A DNA stretch of 36,605 bases. Origin: Ruminococcus sp. (lineage in GTDB: Bacteria; Bacillota; Clostridia; Oscillospirales; Ruminococcaceae). The notes under the pieces were generated by a model. It was not told where the DNA came from and did no database searches. It saw nothing but the letters and a program-made list of their open reading frames with translations. Numbering within the stretch: position 1 is the stretch's first letter; the number at the start of each line of letters is the position of its first letter. Below, in pieces: positions 8,658 through 16,313 of the stretch. Position numbers and translations under genes: made by a program. The stretch spans positions 1 through 36,605 of the forward strand of contig JAFXCR010000022.1 of NCBI GenBank assembly GCA_017516465.1, written 5' to 3'.

Positions 8658-8686
8658 TTGCAAAATCCGTAGAAAAGAGGTATAAT
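8658..8686 (+). promoter_or_regulatory. Promoter of the SGNH-like gene
   Basis: TTGCAA (8658-8663), 17 bp, TATAAT (8681-8686): the same hexamers and spacing as the divergent pyrE promoter 36 bp away. Confidence 0.75.
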
Positions 8687-8735
8687 AAATATATACGAAA
8701 ATTACGATATTTTTGGATAAGGATGAGGAGAAAAT

Positions 8736-9593
8736 ATGGCGAAAAAAAGAACTGTAAGACATATTTCAAGTAAAAAACGAAGCCGCCCGAAAGTAAAGTT
8801 CAACTTCGGAATGCTTATTGTAATATTTATACTTTCATTTGCATTGTGCTTTGGATTATATATGATCGCCGCTAATACACAGGATGATTTTCTCAAAGAT
8901 GAAAAAACTAAGAAATCAGTTGTTCAGGAGCAGCCTGATGGTAATACGGAAAATAATCCTGAAACTGAAATTCCCGAAGTAGCAACTCAGTCTGCACCGG
9001 CTGCACAGGTAAATCCGATTCCTCAATCTGAAGCTGTTGACGCTACGTATTTTGACAGCTGCTGCCTTGTTACTGATTCAACTCTTCTTGCAATGGGTGA
9101 TTATACTTCGCTCAACGATATTATCGGCAGTACTGAGCTTAACGCAGCAGGATGTCTTAATACTCAGGTTGTTTCGGACTATGGCACAATCAAGGTTTAC
9201 GAAATAATCCAGTTCAAGAAACCGCATATTCTTTATCTGATGCTTGGCAGTGATATCGGTACTTCTTCAGTTGACGACATGATCAGCAGCTACTCTGCTC
9301 TTGTTGATGATCTTCATGATTATCTGCCGGATATGAGAATATATATCATGCAGCTGCCACCGGTTATTTACGATACTGAAACTGTAACAAATGATCTTAT
9401 TAATCAGTATAACAGCAAGCTTCTTGATATCGCAAAGAAAACGGGAGTTTACTGTATTGATACTAATACTGCTCTCAAGGCAACAGCAGAAGGCAGACTT
9501 GCCGATGAATACTGGAATTCTGAAACGGGCACTCTTTCAGAAGCAGCATACAAAAAAATCAGTGATTATATCAGAACTCATACAGTTCCATAA
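8736..9593 (+). CDS. Membrane-anchored SGNH/GDSL-like extracytoplasmic protein, degenerate catalytic set
   Basis: 285 residues. A very basic N-terminus (residues 1-23), one transmembrane helix (about 26-46) and an acidic/Pro-rich linker precede a C-terminal SGNH-like fold. Block I is SCCLVTDSTLLAMG: a TDS replaces GDS, so the Ser may be kept. Block III is LYLMLGSDIGTS where GxND is expected, and the segment PDMRIYIMQLPPV is typical. In the last block the usual DxxH is replaced by NSETGTLSEAAY, so the catalytic His is not evident. It is probably exported and anchored with the domain outside. It may bind rather than hydrolyse cell-surface acyl groups. RBS GAGGAG precedes the ATG. Confidence 0.6.
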   Translation: MAKKRTVRHISSKKRSRPKVKFNFGMLIVIFILSFALCFGLYMIAANTQDDFLKDEKTKKSVVQEQPDGNTENNPETEIPEVATQSAPAAQVNPIPQSEAVDATYFDSCCLVTDSTLLAMGDYTSLNDIIGSTELNAAGCLNTQVVSDYGTIKVYEIIQFKKPHILYLMLGSDIGTSSVDDMISSYSALVDDLHDYLPDMRIYIMQLPPVIYDTETVTNDLINQYNSKLLDIAKKTGVYCIDTNTALKATAEGRLADEYWNSETGTLSEAAYKKISDYIRTHTVP

Positions 9594-9594
9594 A

Positions 9595-9632
9595 AACAAC
9601 TGCCCTACTATATATAGTAGGGCAGTTGTTTA
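9595..9632. terminator. Terminator, perfect 18-bp palindrome containing a NrdR-box-like core
   Basis: 9595-9630 is a perfect 36-nt palindrome with arm AACAACTGCCCTACTATA, starting 2 bp after the stop codon and followed by T/A-rich sequence. Its centre (9605-9620, CTACTATATATAGTAG) matches the nrdD operator core. Confidence 0.8.
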
Positions 9633-9750
9633 TAAAATCAGAAATAAAAATTAACGTAATATAGCTAAAATCGTTTTAATTAAAAGATATTTAATGCAAA
9701 ATACAAGAAATATTAGTTAATTACAGTTAGTTTATCGTTATAATATACAA

Positions 9751-9779
9751 TTGACATATCTATTTTTATGGGTTATACT
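9751..9779 (+). promoter_or_regulatory. nrdDG promoter
   Basis: TTGACA (9751-9756), 17 bp, TATACT (9774-9779). The -35 is perfect. The remaining sequence of the intergenic 9631-9834 is A/T-rich with no gene seen. Confidence 0.8.
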
Positions 9780-9802
9780 TATATAGAAACAAAGAAAGCG
9801 AG

Positions 9803-9818
9803 ATACTATATATAGTAT
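9803..9818. promoter_or_regulatory. NrdR-box-like operator upstream of nrdD
   Basis: ATACTATATATAGTAT, a perfect 16-bp palindrome fitting the NrdR box pattern (CwATATATwG core). It lies about 25 bp downstream of the -10 and touches the GGAGG of nrdD. NrdR represses ribonucleotide reductase genes when dATP is high. A weak second site (TTATATAG, 9779-9786) overlaps or abuts the -10, roughly three helical turns upstream. Confidence 0.75.
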
Positions 9819-9834
9819 AGGAGGTAAAAGTAAA

Positions 9835-12153
9835 ATGATAATTCATATTATAAAAAGAGACGGCAGAAAAGTCCCCTTCAATATAGAAAAAATCGCAAAT
9901 GCTATCTTTAAAGCTGCTCAGTCATGTGGCGGAACTGATCTTAACACCGCTATGGATGTAGCTGCTAAGGTGTGCAGGATTTTTGAAGAAGAAAATCCCG
10001 GATGTGTTCCTACGGTTGAGGAGATTCAGGATCTTGTAGAAAAAACTCTTATCGAAAATGGTCATGCAAAGACAGCTAAGGCTTATATCCTTTATCGTTA
10101 CGAGCGCACACGCTCACGAGAAATGAAAACAAATCTTATGTCTGTCCTCAATGAACTTACATTCAGTTCCGCTAAAGACAGTGATATAAAGCGTGAGAAT
10201 GCAAATATCGATGGCGATACCGCTATGGGTACTATGCTCAAATATGGTTCTGTTTCTGCTAAGGAATATTATGAAATGTATGTACTTAATCCCAAACACG
10301 CTAAGGCTCACCGTGAGGGTGATATACATATTCACGATCTTGATTTCTACACACTTACAACTACCTGTGCTCAGATTGATCTCAAAAAGCTCTTTACAAA
10401 CGGTTTCTCAACAGGTCATGGCTACCTCAGAGAACCCAACGATATTTCAAGCTACTCCGCACTTGCCTGCATAGCTATCCAGTCAAACCAGAATGATCAG
10501 CATGGTGGTCAGAGTATCCCTACCTTTGATTACGCTATGGCTGACGGAATCAAGAAAACCTATAAGGCACGTTATTCTCAGAATATCGCAAGAGCACTTT
10601 CACTTATATGTGGTCTGGAAAATGAACAGGAGATCGCAAAAAATATCCTCAATGAGATAAGTGAAAAGTACGATCTTATCCCGATACTTGCCGGCGACAA
10701 CGGATATCAGGAAAAAGAAGCTGAACTTCTTTCACAGTACGCTGATGCAGAAACTATCGCGAAAATTCAGGCTTTCGCAATAAAAAATGCTGAAAAGGAA
10801 ACCGATCGTGCTGCATATCAGGCAATGGAAGCACTTATCCATAACCTTAACACAATGAACAGCCGTGCCGGTGCACAGACTCCGTTCAGCTCCATCAACT
10901 ATGGTACAGATACCTCACCTGAGGGCAGAATGATTATCAAGAATGTTCTTCTTGCTCAGGAAAAAGGTCTCGGAAACGGCGAAACACCTATATTCCCAAT
11001 CCATATCTTTAAGATCAAGGAAGGTATAAATTATAACCCTACTGATCCGAACTATGATCTCTTCAAGCTCGCCTGCCGAGTTTCTGCAAAGAGACTTTTC
11101 CCTAACTTCTCATTTATTGATGCACCTTACAATCTGAAATACTACAAGGACGGTAATCCTGATACAGAAATTGCTTACATGGGATGCCGTACAAGAGTTA
11201 TCGGCAACACATATGATCCGTCCAGAGAAATTGTTACTGGCAGAGGAAATCTCAGCTTTACATCTATTAATCTTCCTCGTCTTGCTATTAAGGCTGACCA
11301 TAATGTCGGACATTTCTTTGATATGCTTGAAAACATGATGGATCTCGCAATAGATCAGCTTAAGCATCGTTTCCAGATTCAGTGTCAGAAGCGTGTGAGA
11401 AACTTTCCGTTCCTTATGGGACAAGGTATCTGGATAGATTCCGATAAGCTTTCTCCCGATGATACAGTTGGTGAGATACTGAAGCACGGAACTCTTTCTG
11501 TCGGATTTATCGGTCTTGCAGAATGTCTTAAGGCTTTGATAGGATCGCATCACGGCGAGAACGATGACGCCCGTGAGCTTGGTATTGAAATTATCACTGC
11601 CATGAGAAACCGAATCGACGAAGAATCCAAGAGAACAGGTCTGAATTTCTCACTTCTTGCCACTCCTGCCGAAGGACTTTCCGGTCGTTTCATCCGCATG
11701 GATGCCAAGAAATATGGTGTTATCGAGGGTGTTACTGATCGTGATTACTATACAAATTCCTTCCATGTACCTGTTTACTATCCCATCAGTGCATATGACA
11801 AGATAAAGATTGAAGCCCCCTACCATGAGCTTACGAACGCCGGTCACATTAGTTACATTGAACTTGACGGTGATCCGCTTGAAAATCTCACAGCATTTGA
11901 AAAAATTGTTCGCTGTATGAAGGAATCTGGTATAGGATATGGTGCAATCAACCATCCTGTTGACCGAGATCCCTGCTGTGGATATACAGGTATAATTGGT
12001 GATACCTGTCCCTGCTGCGGCAGAAAAGAGCATACAGACACGGTTGCTTTTGATAGAATCAGACGTATTACAGGATATCTTGTAGGAACTCTCGATAGAT
12101 TCAACAATGCAAAAAGAACTGAAGAATCCGACAGGGTAAAGCACGATGTATAA
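9835..12153 (+). CDS. nrdD: Anaerobic ribonucleoside-triphosphate reductase, catalytic subunit
   Basis: 772 residues. The N-terminal ATP-cone (residues 1-95, starting IIKRDGRKVPF) is the allosteric dATP/ATP switch. The glycyl-radical barrel follows, with the HxGQSIPTFD region near residue 224 (QHGGQSIP). The C-terminal zinc site is CCGYTGIIGDTCPCCGR (about residues 711-727), and the glycyl-radical loop RRITGYLVGT is at about 743-752. It reduces NTPs to dNTPs under anoxia using formate and the radical installed by NrdG. The ATG at 9835 has TAGGAGGT upstream. Operon with nrdG (9 bp gap). Confidence 0.96.
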   Translation: MIIHIIKRDGRKVPFNIEKIANAIFKAAQSCGGTDLNTAMDVAAKVCRIFEEENPGCVPTVEEIQDLVEKTLIENGHAKTAKAYILYRYERTRSREMKTNLMSVLNELTFSSAKDSDIKRENANIDGDTAMGTMLKYGSVSAKEYYEMYVLNPKHAKAHREGDIHIHDLDFYTLTTTCAQIDLKKLFTNGFSTGHGYLREPNDISSYSALACIAIQSNQNDQHGGQSIPTFDYAMADGIKKTYKARYSQNIARALSLICGLENEQEIAKNILNEISEKYDLIPILAGDNGYQEKEAELLSQYADAETIAKIQAFAIKNAEKETDRAAYQAMEALIHNLNTMNSRAGAQTPFSSINYGTDTSPEGRMIIKNVLLAQEKGLGNGETPIFPIHIFKIKEGINYNPTDPNYDLFKLACRVSAKRLFPNFSFIDAPYNLKYYKDGNPDTEIAYMGCRTRVIGNTYDPSREIVTGRGNLSFTSINLPRLAIKADHNVGHFFDMLENMMDLAIDQLKHRFQIQCQKRVRNFPFLMGQGIWIDSDKLSPDDTVGEILKHGTLSVGFIGLAECLKALIGSHHGENDDARELGIEIITAMRNRIDEESKRTGLNFSLLATPAEGLSGRFIRMDAKKYGVIEGVTDRDYYTNSFHVPVYYPISAYDKIKIEAPYHELTNAGHISYIELDGDPLENLTAFEKIVRCMKESGIGYGAINHPVDRDPCCGYTGIIGDTCPCCGRKEHTDTVAFDRIRRITGYLVGTLDRFNNAKRTEESDRVKHDV

Positions 12154-12162
12154 GGTGATCAA

Positions 12163-12663
12163 ATGGAATTAAGAATTGCCGGAACCGTCAACGACTCAAT
12201 AGTTGATGGTCCCGGAATAAGGTTTACAATATTTACTCAGGGATGTCCTCATCACTGCGAGGGTTGTCACAATACCCACACTCATGATTTCAACGGAGGC
12301 ACAGTGATTAACACTGACGAACTGCTTGAAAAAATCAAAAAAAATCCGCTATTGGACGGAGTGACATTCAGTGGGGGAGAGCCTTTCTGTCAGGCAGAAG
12401 CACTGGCACATCTCGGAAAGAAAATCAGGTCAATGGGACTGAACATAATCACGTATACTGGATATACATTTGAAAAGCTTTGGTCTGAACGTAAAACAAA
12501 TCACTGGAAGGATCTGCTTGAAGTGACTGATTTTCTTATCGACGGTCCTTTTATCATTGAACAGAAGGACTGGAATATCCGTTTCAGAGGAAGCTCTAAT
12601 CAGCGATATCTTGATTGTCAGGAAAGTCTCCGAACAGGCACTGCAATCGATTGTGAACCATAA
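12163..12663 (+). CDS. nrdG: Anaerobic ribonucleotide reductase activating protein (radical SAM)
   Basis: 166 residues. The radical SAM motif CPHHCEGC (Cys28, Cys32, Cys35; CxxxCxxC) binds the 4Fe-4S cluster, and FSGGEPF contributes to SAM binding. The N-terminus NDSIVDGPGIRFTIFTQG is classic for activases of glycyl-radical enzymes. It generates the glycyl radical on NrdD. AAGGTGA lies before the ATG; co-transcribed with nrdD and followed by a strong hairpin. Confidence 0.96.
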   Translation: MELRIAGTVNDSIVDGPGIRFTIFTQGCPHHCEGCHNTHTHDFNGGTVINTDELLEKIKKNPLLDGVTFSGGEPFCQAEALAHLGKKIRSMGLNIITYTGYTFEKLWSERKTNHWKDLLEVTDFLIDGPFIIEQKDWNIRFRGSSNQRYLDCQESLRTGTAIDCEP

Positions 12664-12668
12664 AATAC

Positions 12669-12700
12669 AGGCTGACGTATTTGTTACGTCAGCCTATTTC
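12669..12700. terminator. Terminator between nrdG and sigE (convergent)
   Basis: AGGCTGACGTA (12669-12679), loop TTTGT, TACGTCAGCCT (12685-12695), an 11-bp perfect stem with T/A-rich flanks on both sides. Confidence 0.85.
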
Positions 12701-12701
12701 A

Positions 12702-13400
12702 TTATGTAATGCTTTCAAGCTTTACACGAAGCTTTTTAATTATCTTTTTTTCAAGCCGTGAAATATACGACTGTGAAATTCCTATCTGATCTGCTACTTC
12801 CTTCTGAGTAAGCTCTTTGCCGTTTATTAGTCCGAAACGCATTTCCATGATTTCACGTTCACGATCACAAAGACCTGCTACTGCCTCACGTAGAATTTCA
12901 CGTTCCGCTTCTGTTTCTATTCCTTTGTTGACGATATCCTCCTCAGTTCCGAGGACATCAGACAACAAGAGTTCATTTCCGTCGTAATCTATATTAAGTG
13001 GCTCGTCAATGGAAAGATCATTGCGGTATTGTGAGGATTTACGCAGAAACATTAGAATTTCATTTTCTATACAGCGTGAAGCGTATGTTGCAAGCTTGAT
13101 ATTTTTAGTTGTACAGAATGTGTTTACCGCCTTGATAAGACCTATTGTTCCAATAGATACAAGATCCTCCAGACCAACTCCGGTTGATTCAAACTTTTTT
13201 GCTATATATACGACAAGACGTAAGTTATGAACAATAAGTGTATCACGAGCAGACTGATCGTTTTCTGTTAGTCGAATAAAAATCTTTTCTTCTTCCTGCT
13301 TTGAAAGAGGAGGAGGAAGAGTATCCGGTCCGTTTATATAAAAAACACTTCCGGTAAAAATACTGATAAGCTTTGATTTGATACTTTTGATGACTTTCAT
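12702..13400 (-). CDS. sigE: Sporulation sigma factor SigE (pro-sigma-E)
   Basis: 232 residues. The N-terminal pro-region (about residues 1-27) is followed by [15 protein letters not shown], the sigma-E/K start of the mature protein. Region 2 has [11 protein letters not shown] and a [17 protein letters not shown] core; region 4.2 ends in the helix-turn-helix [20 protein letters not shown]. It directs mother-cell transcription after asymmetric division and is activated by cleavage of the pro-region. RBS AAGGAGAAC precedes the ATG. The gene follows spoIIGA by 10 bp, the conserved spoIIG operon order. Confidence 0.93.
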   Translation of the reverse strand: MKVIKSIKSKLISIFTGSVFYINGPDTLPPPLSKQEEEKIFIRLTENDQSARDTLIVHNLRLVVYIAKKFESTGVGLEDLVSIGTIGLIKAVNTFCTTKNIKLATYASRCIENEILMFLRKSSQYRNDLSIDEPLNIDYDGNELLLSDVLGTEEDIVNKGIETEAEREILREAVAGLCDREREIMEMRFGLINGKELTQKEVADQIGISQSYISRLEKKIIKKLRVKLESIT

Positions 13401-13410
13401 AATGTTCTCC

Positions 13411-14223
13411 TTACTTTTTTAAAATATCCGGATTAAATATTGCTTTACCACTGCTTTTTCCCAGACCTATCATAACATTTACCAATTTTTTCTCACCGCT
13501 GATGCTGTCTGAAATGATAACTTCATCCGGACGAAATACCGGCAGCATTCCATTACCGCTGACGGTACCGCATGGAAGAAGCCTGAATCCTTTGGGAATC
13601 TTATCAGGCATAACAGATATGTCCGGAAAACTGTCAGAATCACATACAACAACGGGAACTCCTGTAAACAGATCAGTCAGAACATTTCCTGTATCGGCAA
13701 GTCCGGAAAGCTGTATAAACTTGTCTCTGTAACGTATAGATACCCGATATTCTCCGGATTCAGAATTAATCCTGAAAGAAAACCGTCTTATAAGTAAAAT
13801 TGCCAGATACATTATGGCAGTAGTAACAAGAAGTATGGTTATCGAAAAATCAATATAAAAATAGGAATTTTCCATGTGTATAAACTCAGGAGAAAACCAT
13901 GAATATACAGCATATACTGTTCCGGCAAGAATAAAATTTGCAGAAAAGAAAGCTGCTGTATTGAGCAAAAGACGTTTTTTTCCATGTATGCCAAAAGCGA
14001 TCATAATAATAGTCACAGCAGCTGCAAGCTTTATAATAGTCACAATTGTTTCGCTTATGTCCGGAATAAGAATCAAAAGCGAATATATACTTCCATAGAA
14101 GGATGAAGTAATACATCTCCATGTTTTAAGTGGGAAATGAGTAAAAGAAGAAGTAATTTTCAGCAGAAAAAAGTTGACATATACATTCAGGATTATCAGT
14201 ACGTCTATGTATATTGTCTGCAT
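13411..14223 (-). CDS. spoIIGA: Sigma-E processing peptidase SpoIIGA
   Basis: 270 residues from the ATG at 14223 ([13 protein letters not shown], the typical family start, with GAAGGTG 5 bp upstream; an ATG 21 bp earlier precedes that RBS and is less likely). Five hydrophobic segments lie in the first 150 residues. A cytoplasmic aspartic-protease-like domain follows, with the catalytic DTG at residues 177-179 in [10 protein letters not shown]. It cleaves pro-sigma-E once signalled by SpoIIR from the forespore. Transcribed together with sigE. Confidence 0.9.
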   Translation of the reverse strand: MQTIYIDVLIILNVYVNFFLLKITSSFTHFPLKTWRCITSSFYGSIYSLLILIPDISETIVTIIKLAAAVTIIMIAFGIHGKKRLLLNTAAFFSANFILAGTVYAVYSWFSPEFIHMENSYFYIDFSITILLVTTAIMYLAILLIRRFSFRINSESGEYRVSIRYRDKFIQLSGLADTGNVLTDLFTGVPVVVCDSDSFPDISVMPDKIPKGFRLLPCGTVSGNGMLPVFRPDEVIISDSISGEKKLVNVMIGLGKSSGKAIFNPDILKK

Positions 14224-14267
14224 GATTACACCTTCTTCATTCATTAAATAAGTATTGCCTTAATACT

Positions 14268-14300
14268 ATTATAATGCGGACATCCTGAAAAATATGTCAG
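14268..14300 (-). promoter_or_regulatory. Candidate spoIIG promoter with extended spacing
   Basis: On the minus strand CTGACA (14300-14295) and TATAAT (14273-14268) are separated by 21 bp. The B. subtilis spoIIG promoter likewise has an over-long 22-bp spacer and depends on phosphorylated Spo0A. No hexamer resembling TTGACA lies at the normal 17 bp. Confidence 0.5.
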
Positions 14301-14317
14301 AAAGAGTCGGGCATAAA

Positions 14318-14341
14318 AAAACAGGGCATAAGCCCTGTTTT
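14318..14341 (-). terminator. Terminator after the 41-residue membrane protein gene
   Basis: AAAACAGGGC / GCCCTGTTTT with a 4-nt loop (14328-14331); on the minus strand the stem is followed by a T run. It ends the helicase/small-protein transcript just upstream of the spoIIG promoter. Confidence 0.8.
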
Positions 14342-14344
14342 GAA

Positions 14345-14470
14345 TTATGAAATAAACGGAAGTATCAATACGCTCAGCAGCATAAGGAAAGCAATAAACA
14401 GCATAACTATTCTGAGCCATAATTTGTTTCCATTTTCTGAATTTTTACCGGATTTTTTATCCTTAGCCAT
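14345..14470 (-). CDS. Small single-pass membrane protein (41 residues)
   Basis: An ATG at 14470 preceded by AAGGAGATGTAAAT; stop TAA at 14347-14345. The N-terminal 17 residues are charged (MAKDKKSGKNSENGNK) and are followed by one hydrophobic helix (LWLRIVMLFIAFLMLLSVLI) up to the C-terminus, so it is predicted N-in with almost no outside part. Size and plan resemble the tiny Prli42-type membrane proteins of Firmicutes, but I do not claim identity. It lies 12 bp after the helicase gene and before a terminator, so it is very probably co-transcribed. Confidence 0.75.
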   Translation of the reverse strand: MAKDKKSGKNSENGNKLWLRIVMLFIAFLMLLSVLILPFIS

Positions 14471-14482
14471 ATTTACATCTCC

Positions 14483-16192
14483 TTAATGTCTTTTTTTGGT
14501 TCTTTTTTTTCGGTTTGGTATGTAATCAGAAAATACATCTTGTTTTTTTCTGTTTCCATAAGCAGATTTCCGACGGTCAAAAGCAGGCTTCTGAGCCTTT
14601 ATCTCTCTGATATTATCTTCTTTCAGAAGCTTTACTTCTACCTTATGACCATTTATCCTCATGGGATTTGTACTGTCGATAATATATTCAGATTCAGCTT
14701 CCGGAACTTCAACTGTTGTGTGAGTATCGTAGATATCAATTTTACCAAAATCACGTCCGGACATACCAGTTGCATCTGTAAGAGCACCTATGATAAAATT
14801 AGGAGCAATTCGTTTGTTTCTTCCAATATTGATATCCACCCTGACTGTTTTGCAGTCCTTTCTTCTTCCACGCTTAAGAGGTACAGGTATCTTGAATTCC
14901 GGAAGATTTTCAGTAGCTTCCTTGATTTTGCAGCTTATAAGACGTGCTGATGCTTCTCTGCTGTCGATTCCAAGAGCTGCAAGTCTGTCAAGAATCATAT
15001 ATGCCTGATGTACTGACTCAGCTCCAGCGATTTCTTTGATGATGGATTCCATTTTCATCGCTGTAATTTCATCCTTGTCAGGTAATGGAAGCTGATTTAT
15101 CTCTGCACGGATGAATTTTTCAATAGTTCTTAGATCATAGAGCTGACGTCTTCCGCTTATAATCGTGTATGCTGCACCCTTTTTTCCTGCACGTCCTGTA
15201 CGTCCGATTCGGTGGATGTAATACTCATTATCCTGTGGAAGATCATAATTGAAAACAGCATCAATGTCATTGACATCAATTCCTCTTGCAGCGACATCAG
15301 TTGCAACAAGAATCTCTGTGGTTTTACTTTTAAAACCGTTCATAACTTGGGTACGCTGAACCTGCTTCATATCACCATGAATACCGGCTGCACGGAAGCC
15401 GCTTTTTATAAGTTCTTCAGTAAGCTGATCAACCATTGCCTTTGTATTGCAGAATATCATAGCCGAGGATGGAGAATATGCGGCAAGAAGAAGCTTCAGA
15501 GCGTCAGTTTTTCTGCCCATAGGAACTTCAAAATAGAACTGCTGGATTGATTCCACAGTTTTCTGAGCTGATTTTATTTTCACTTTAACAGGATTATTCT
15601 GGTATTTTTTTGTTATTGCCAGAATCTCAGGCGGCATGGTTGCTGAAAAAAGAACAGTCTGTCTTTCTTCAGGTGATTCAGCAAGTACAGATTCAATATC
15701 TTCACGGAATCCCATGTTCAGCATTTCATCAGCTTCATCAAGAATAAGACATCTGAGATTATCAAGTTTAAGGGTACGACGACGGATGTGATCAAGAACA
15801 CGTCCTGGAGTACCAATAACGATATTTGCACCTCTTTTAAGTTCATGTATCTGTTTTTCCATGCTTGCACCGCCAAAAACAGCACATATTCTTACACATT
15901 TTTTGAATTTAGCATATTTTCGCATTTCGTCTGCCGCCTGCATTGCAGGCTCGCGGGTAGGGCAGAGTATAAGAACCGCAACACGTTTTCTATCAGCTTC
16001 AGTTATGCTTTCCACAGCCGGGATACCAAAAGCAGCTGTTTTACCTGTTCCGGTATTTGAAAGACCTACAACATCTGAGCCTTCCAGCAGAAGTGGAATA
16101 CTCTGCTGCTGAATTTCTGTCATTTCCTGATAACCAAGTTCATCGACAGCGTCAAGAAGCTCCTGAGACAAATTAAGTTCATTAAACTGCAT
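14483..16192 (-). CDS. DEAD-box ATP-dependent RNA helicase with DbpA/CsdA-type RNA-binding domain
   Basis: 569 residues from the ATG at 16192 (MQFNELNLSQELL, with AAAGGAA upstream; the frame extends 21 codons further without a good RBS). Motifs: Q motif GYQEMTEIQQ, I SNTGTGKT, II DEAD, III SAT, V ARGID, VI HRIGRTGR. Motif Ia reads PTREPAMQ, where PTRELA is usual. The C-terminal region (about residues 450-530) is an RNA-recognition fold of the DbpA/CsdA type (VRVDINIGRNKRI...LLKED), followed by a basic tail ending KKRTKKRH. It unwinds RNA, probably in ribosome assembly or cold adaptation. Confidence 0.92.
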   Translation of the reverse strand: MQFNELNLSQELLDAVDELGYQEMTEIQQQSIPLLLEGSDVVGLSNTGTGKTAAFGIPAVESITEADRKRVAVLILCPTREPAMQAADEMRKYAKFKKCVRICAVFGGASMEKQIHELKRGANIVIGTPGRVLDHIRRRTLKLDNLRCLILDEADEMLNMGFREDIESVLAESPEERQTVLFSATMPPEILAITKKYQNNPVKVKIKSAQKTVESIQQFYFEVPMGRKTDALKLLLAAYSPSSAMIFCNTKAMVDQLTEELIKSGFRAAGIHGDMKQVQRTQVMNGFKSKTTEILVATDVAARGIDVNDIDAVFNYDLPQDNEYYIHRIGRTGRAGKKGAAYTIISGRRQLYDLRTIEKFIRAEINQLPLPDKDEITAMKMESIIKEIAGAESVHQAYMILDRLAALGIDSREASARLISCKIKEATENLPEFKIPVPLKRGRRKDCKTVRVDINIGRNKRIAPNFIIGALTDATGMSGRDFGKIDIYDTHTTVEVPEAESEYIIDSTNPMRINGHKVEVKLLKEDNIREIKAQKPAFDRRKSAYGNRKKQDVFSDYIPNRKKRTKKRH

Positions 16193-16275
16193 AATATTTC
16201 CTTTCATTTTAAATGTCAACACACCTATAATATCATAAAATAGAAAAAAGGTCAAGTATTTTCAAGATATAAAAA

Positions 16276-16301
16276 TCTCACACTGCATAAGCAGTGTGAG
16301 A
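16276..16301. terminator. Terminator of glnN
   Basis: TCTCACACTGC (16276-16286), loop ATAA, GCAGTGTGAGA (16291-16301), an 11-bp perfect stem. On the minus strand it is followed by TTTTTAT, as expected for the glnN transcript. Confidence 0.85.
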
Positions 16302-16313
16302 CTGGTGCAGATG

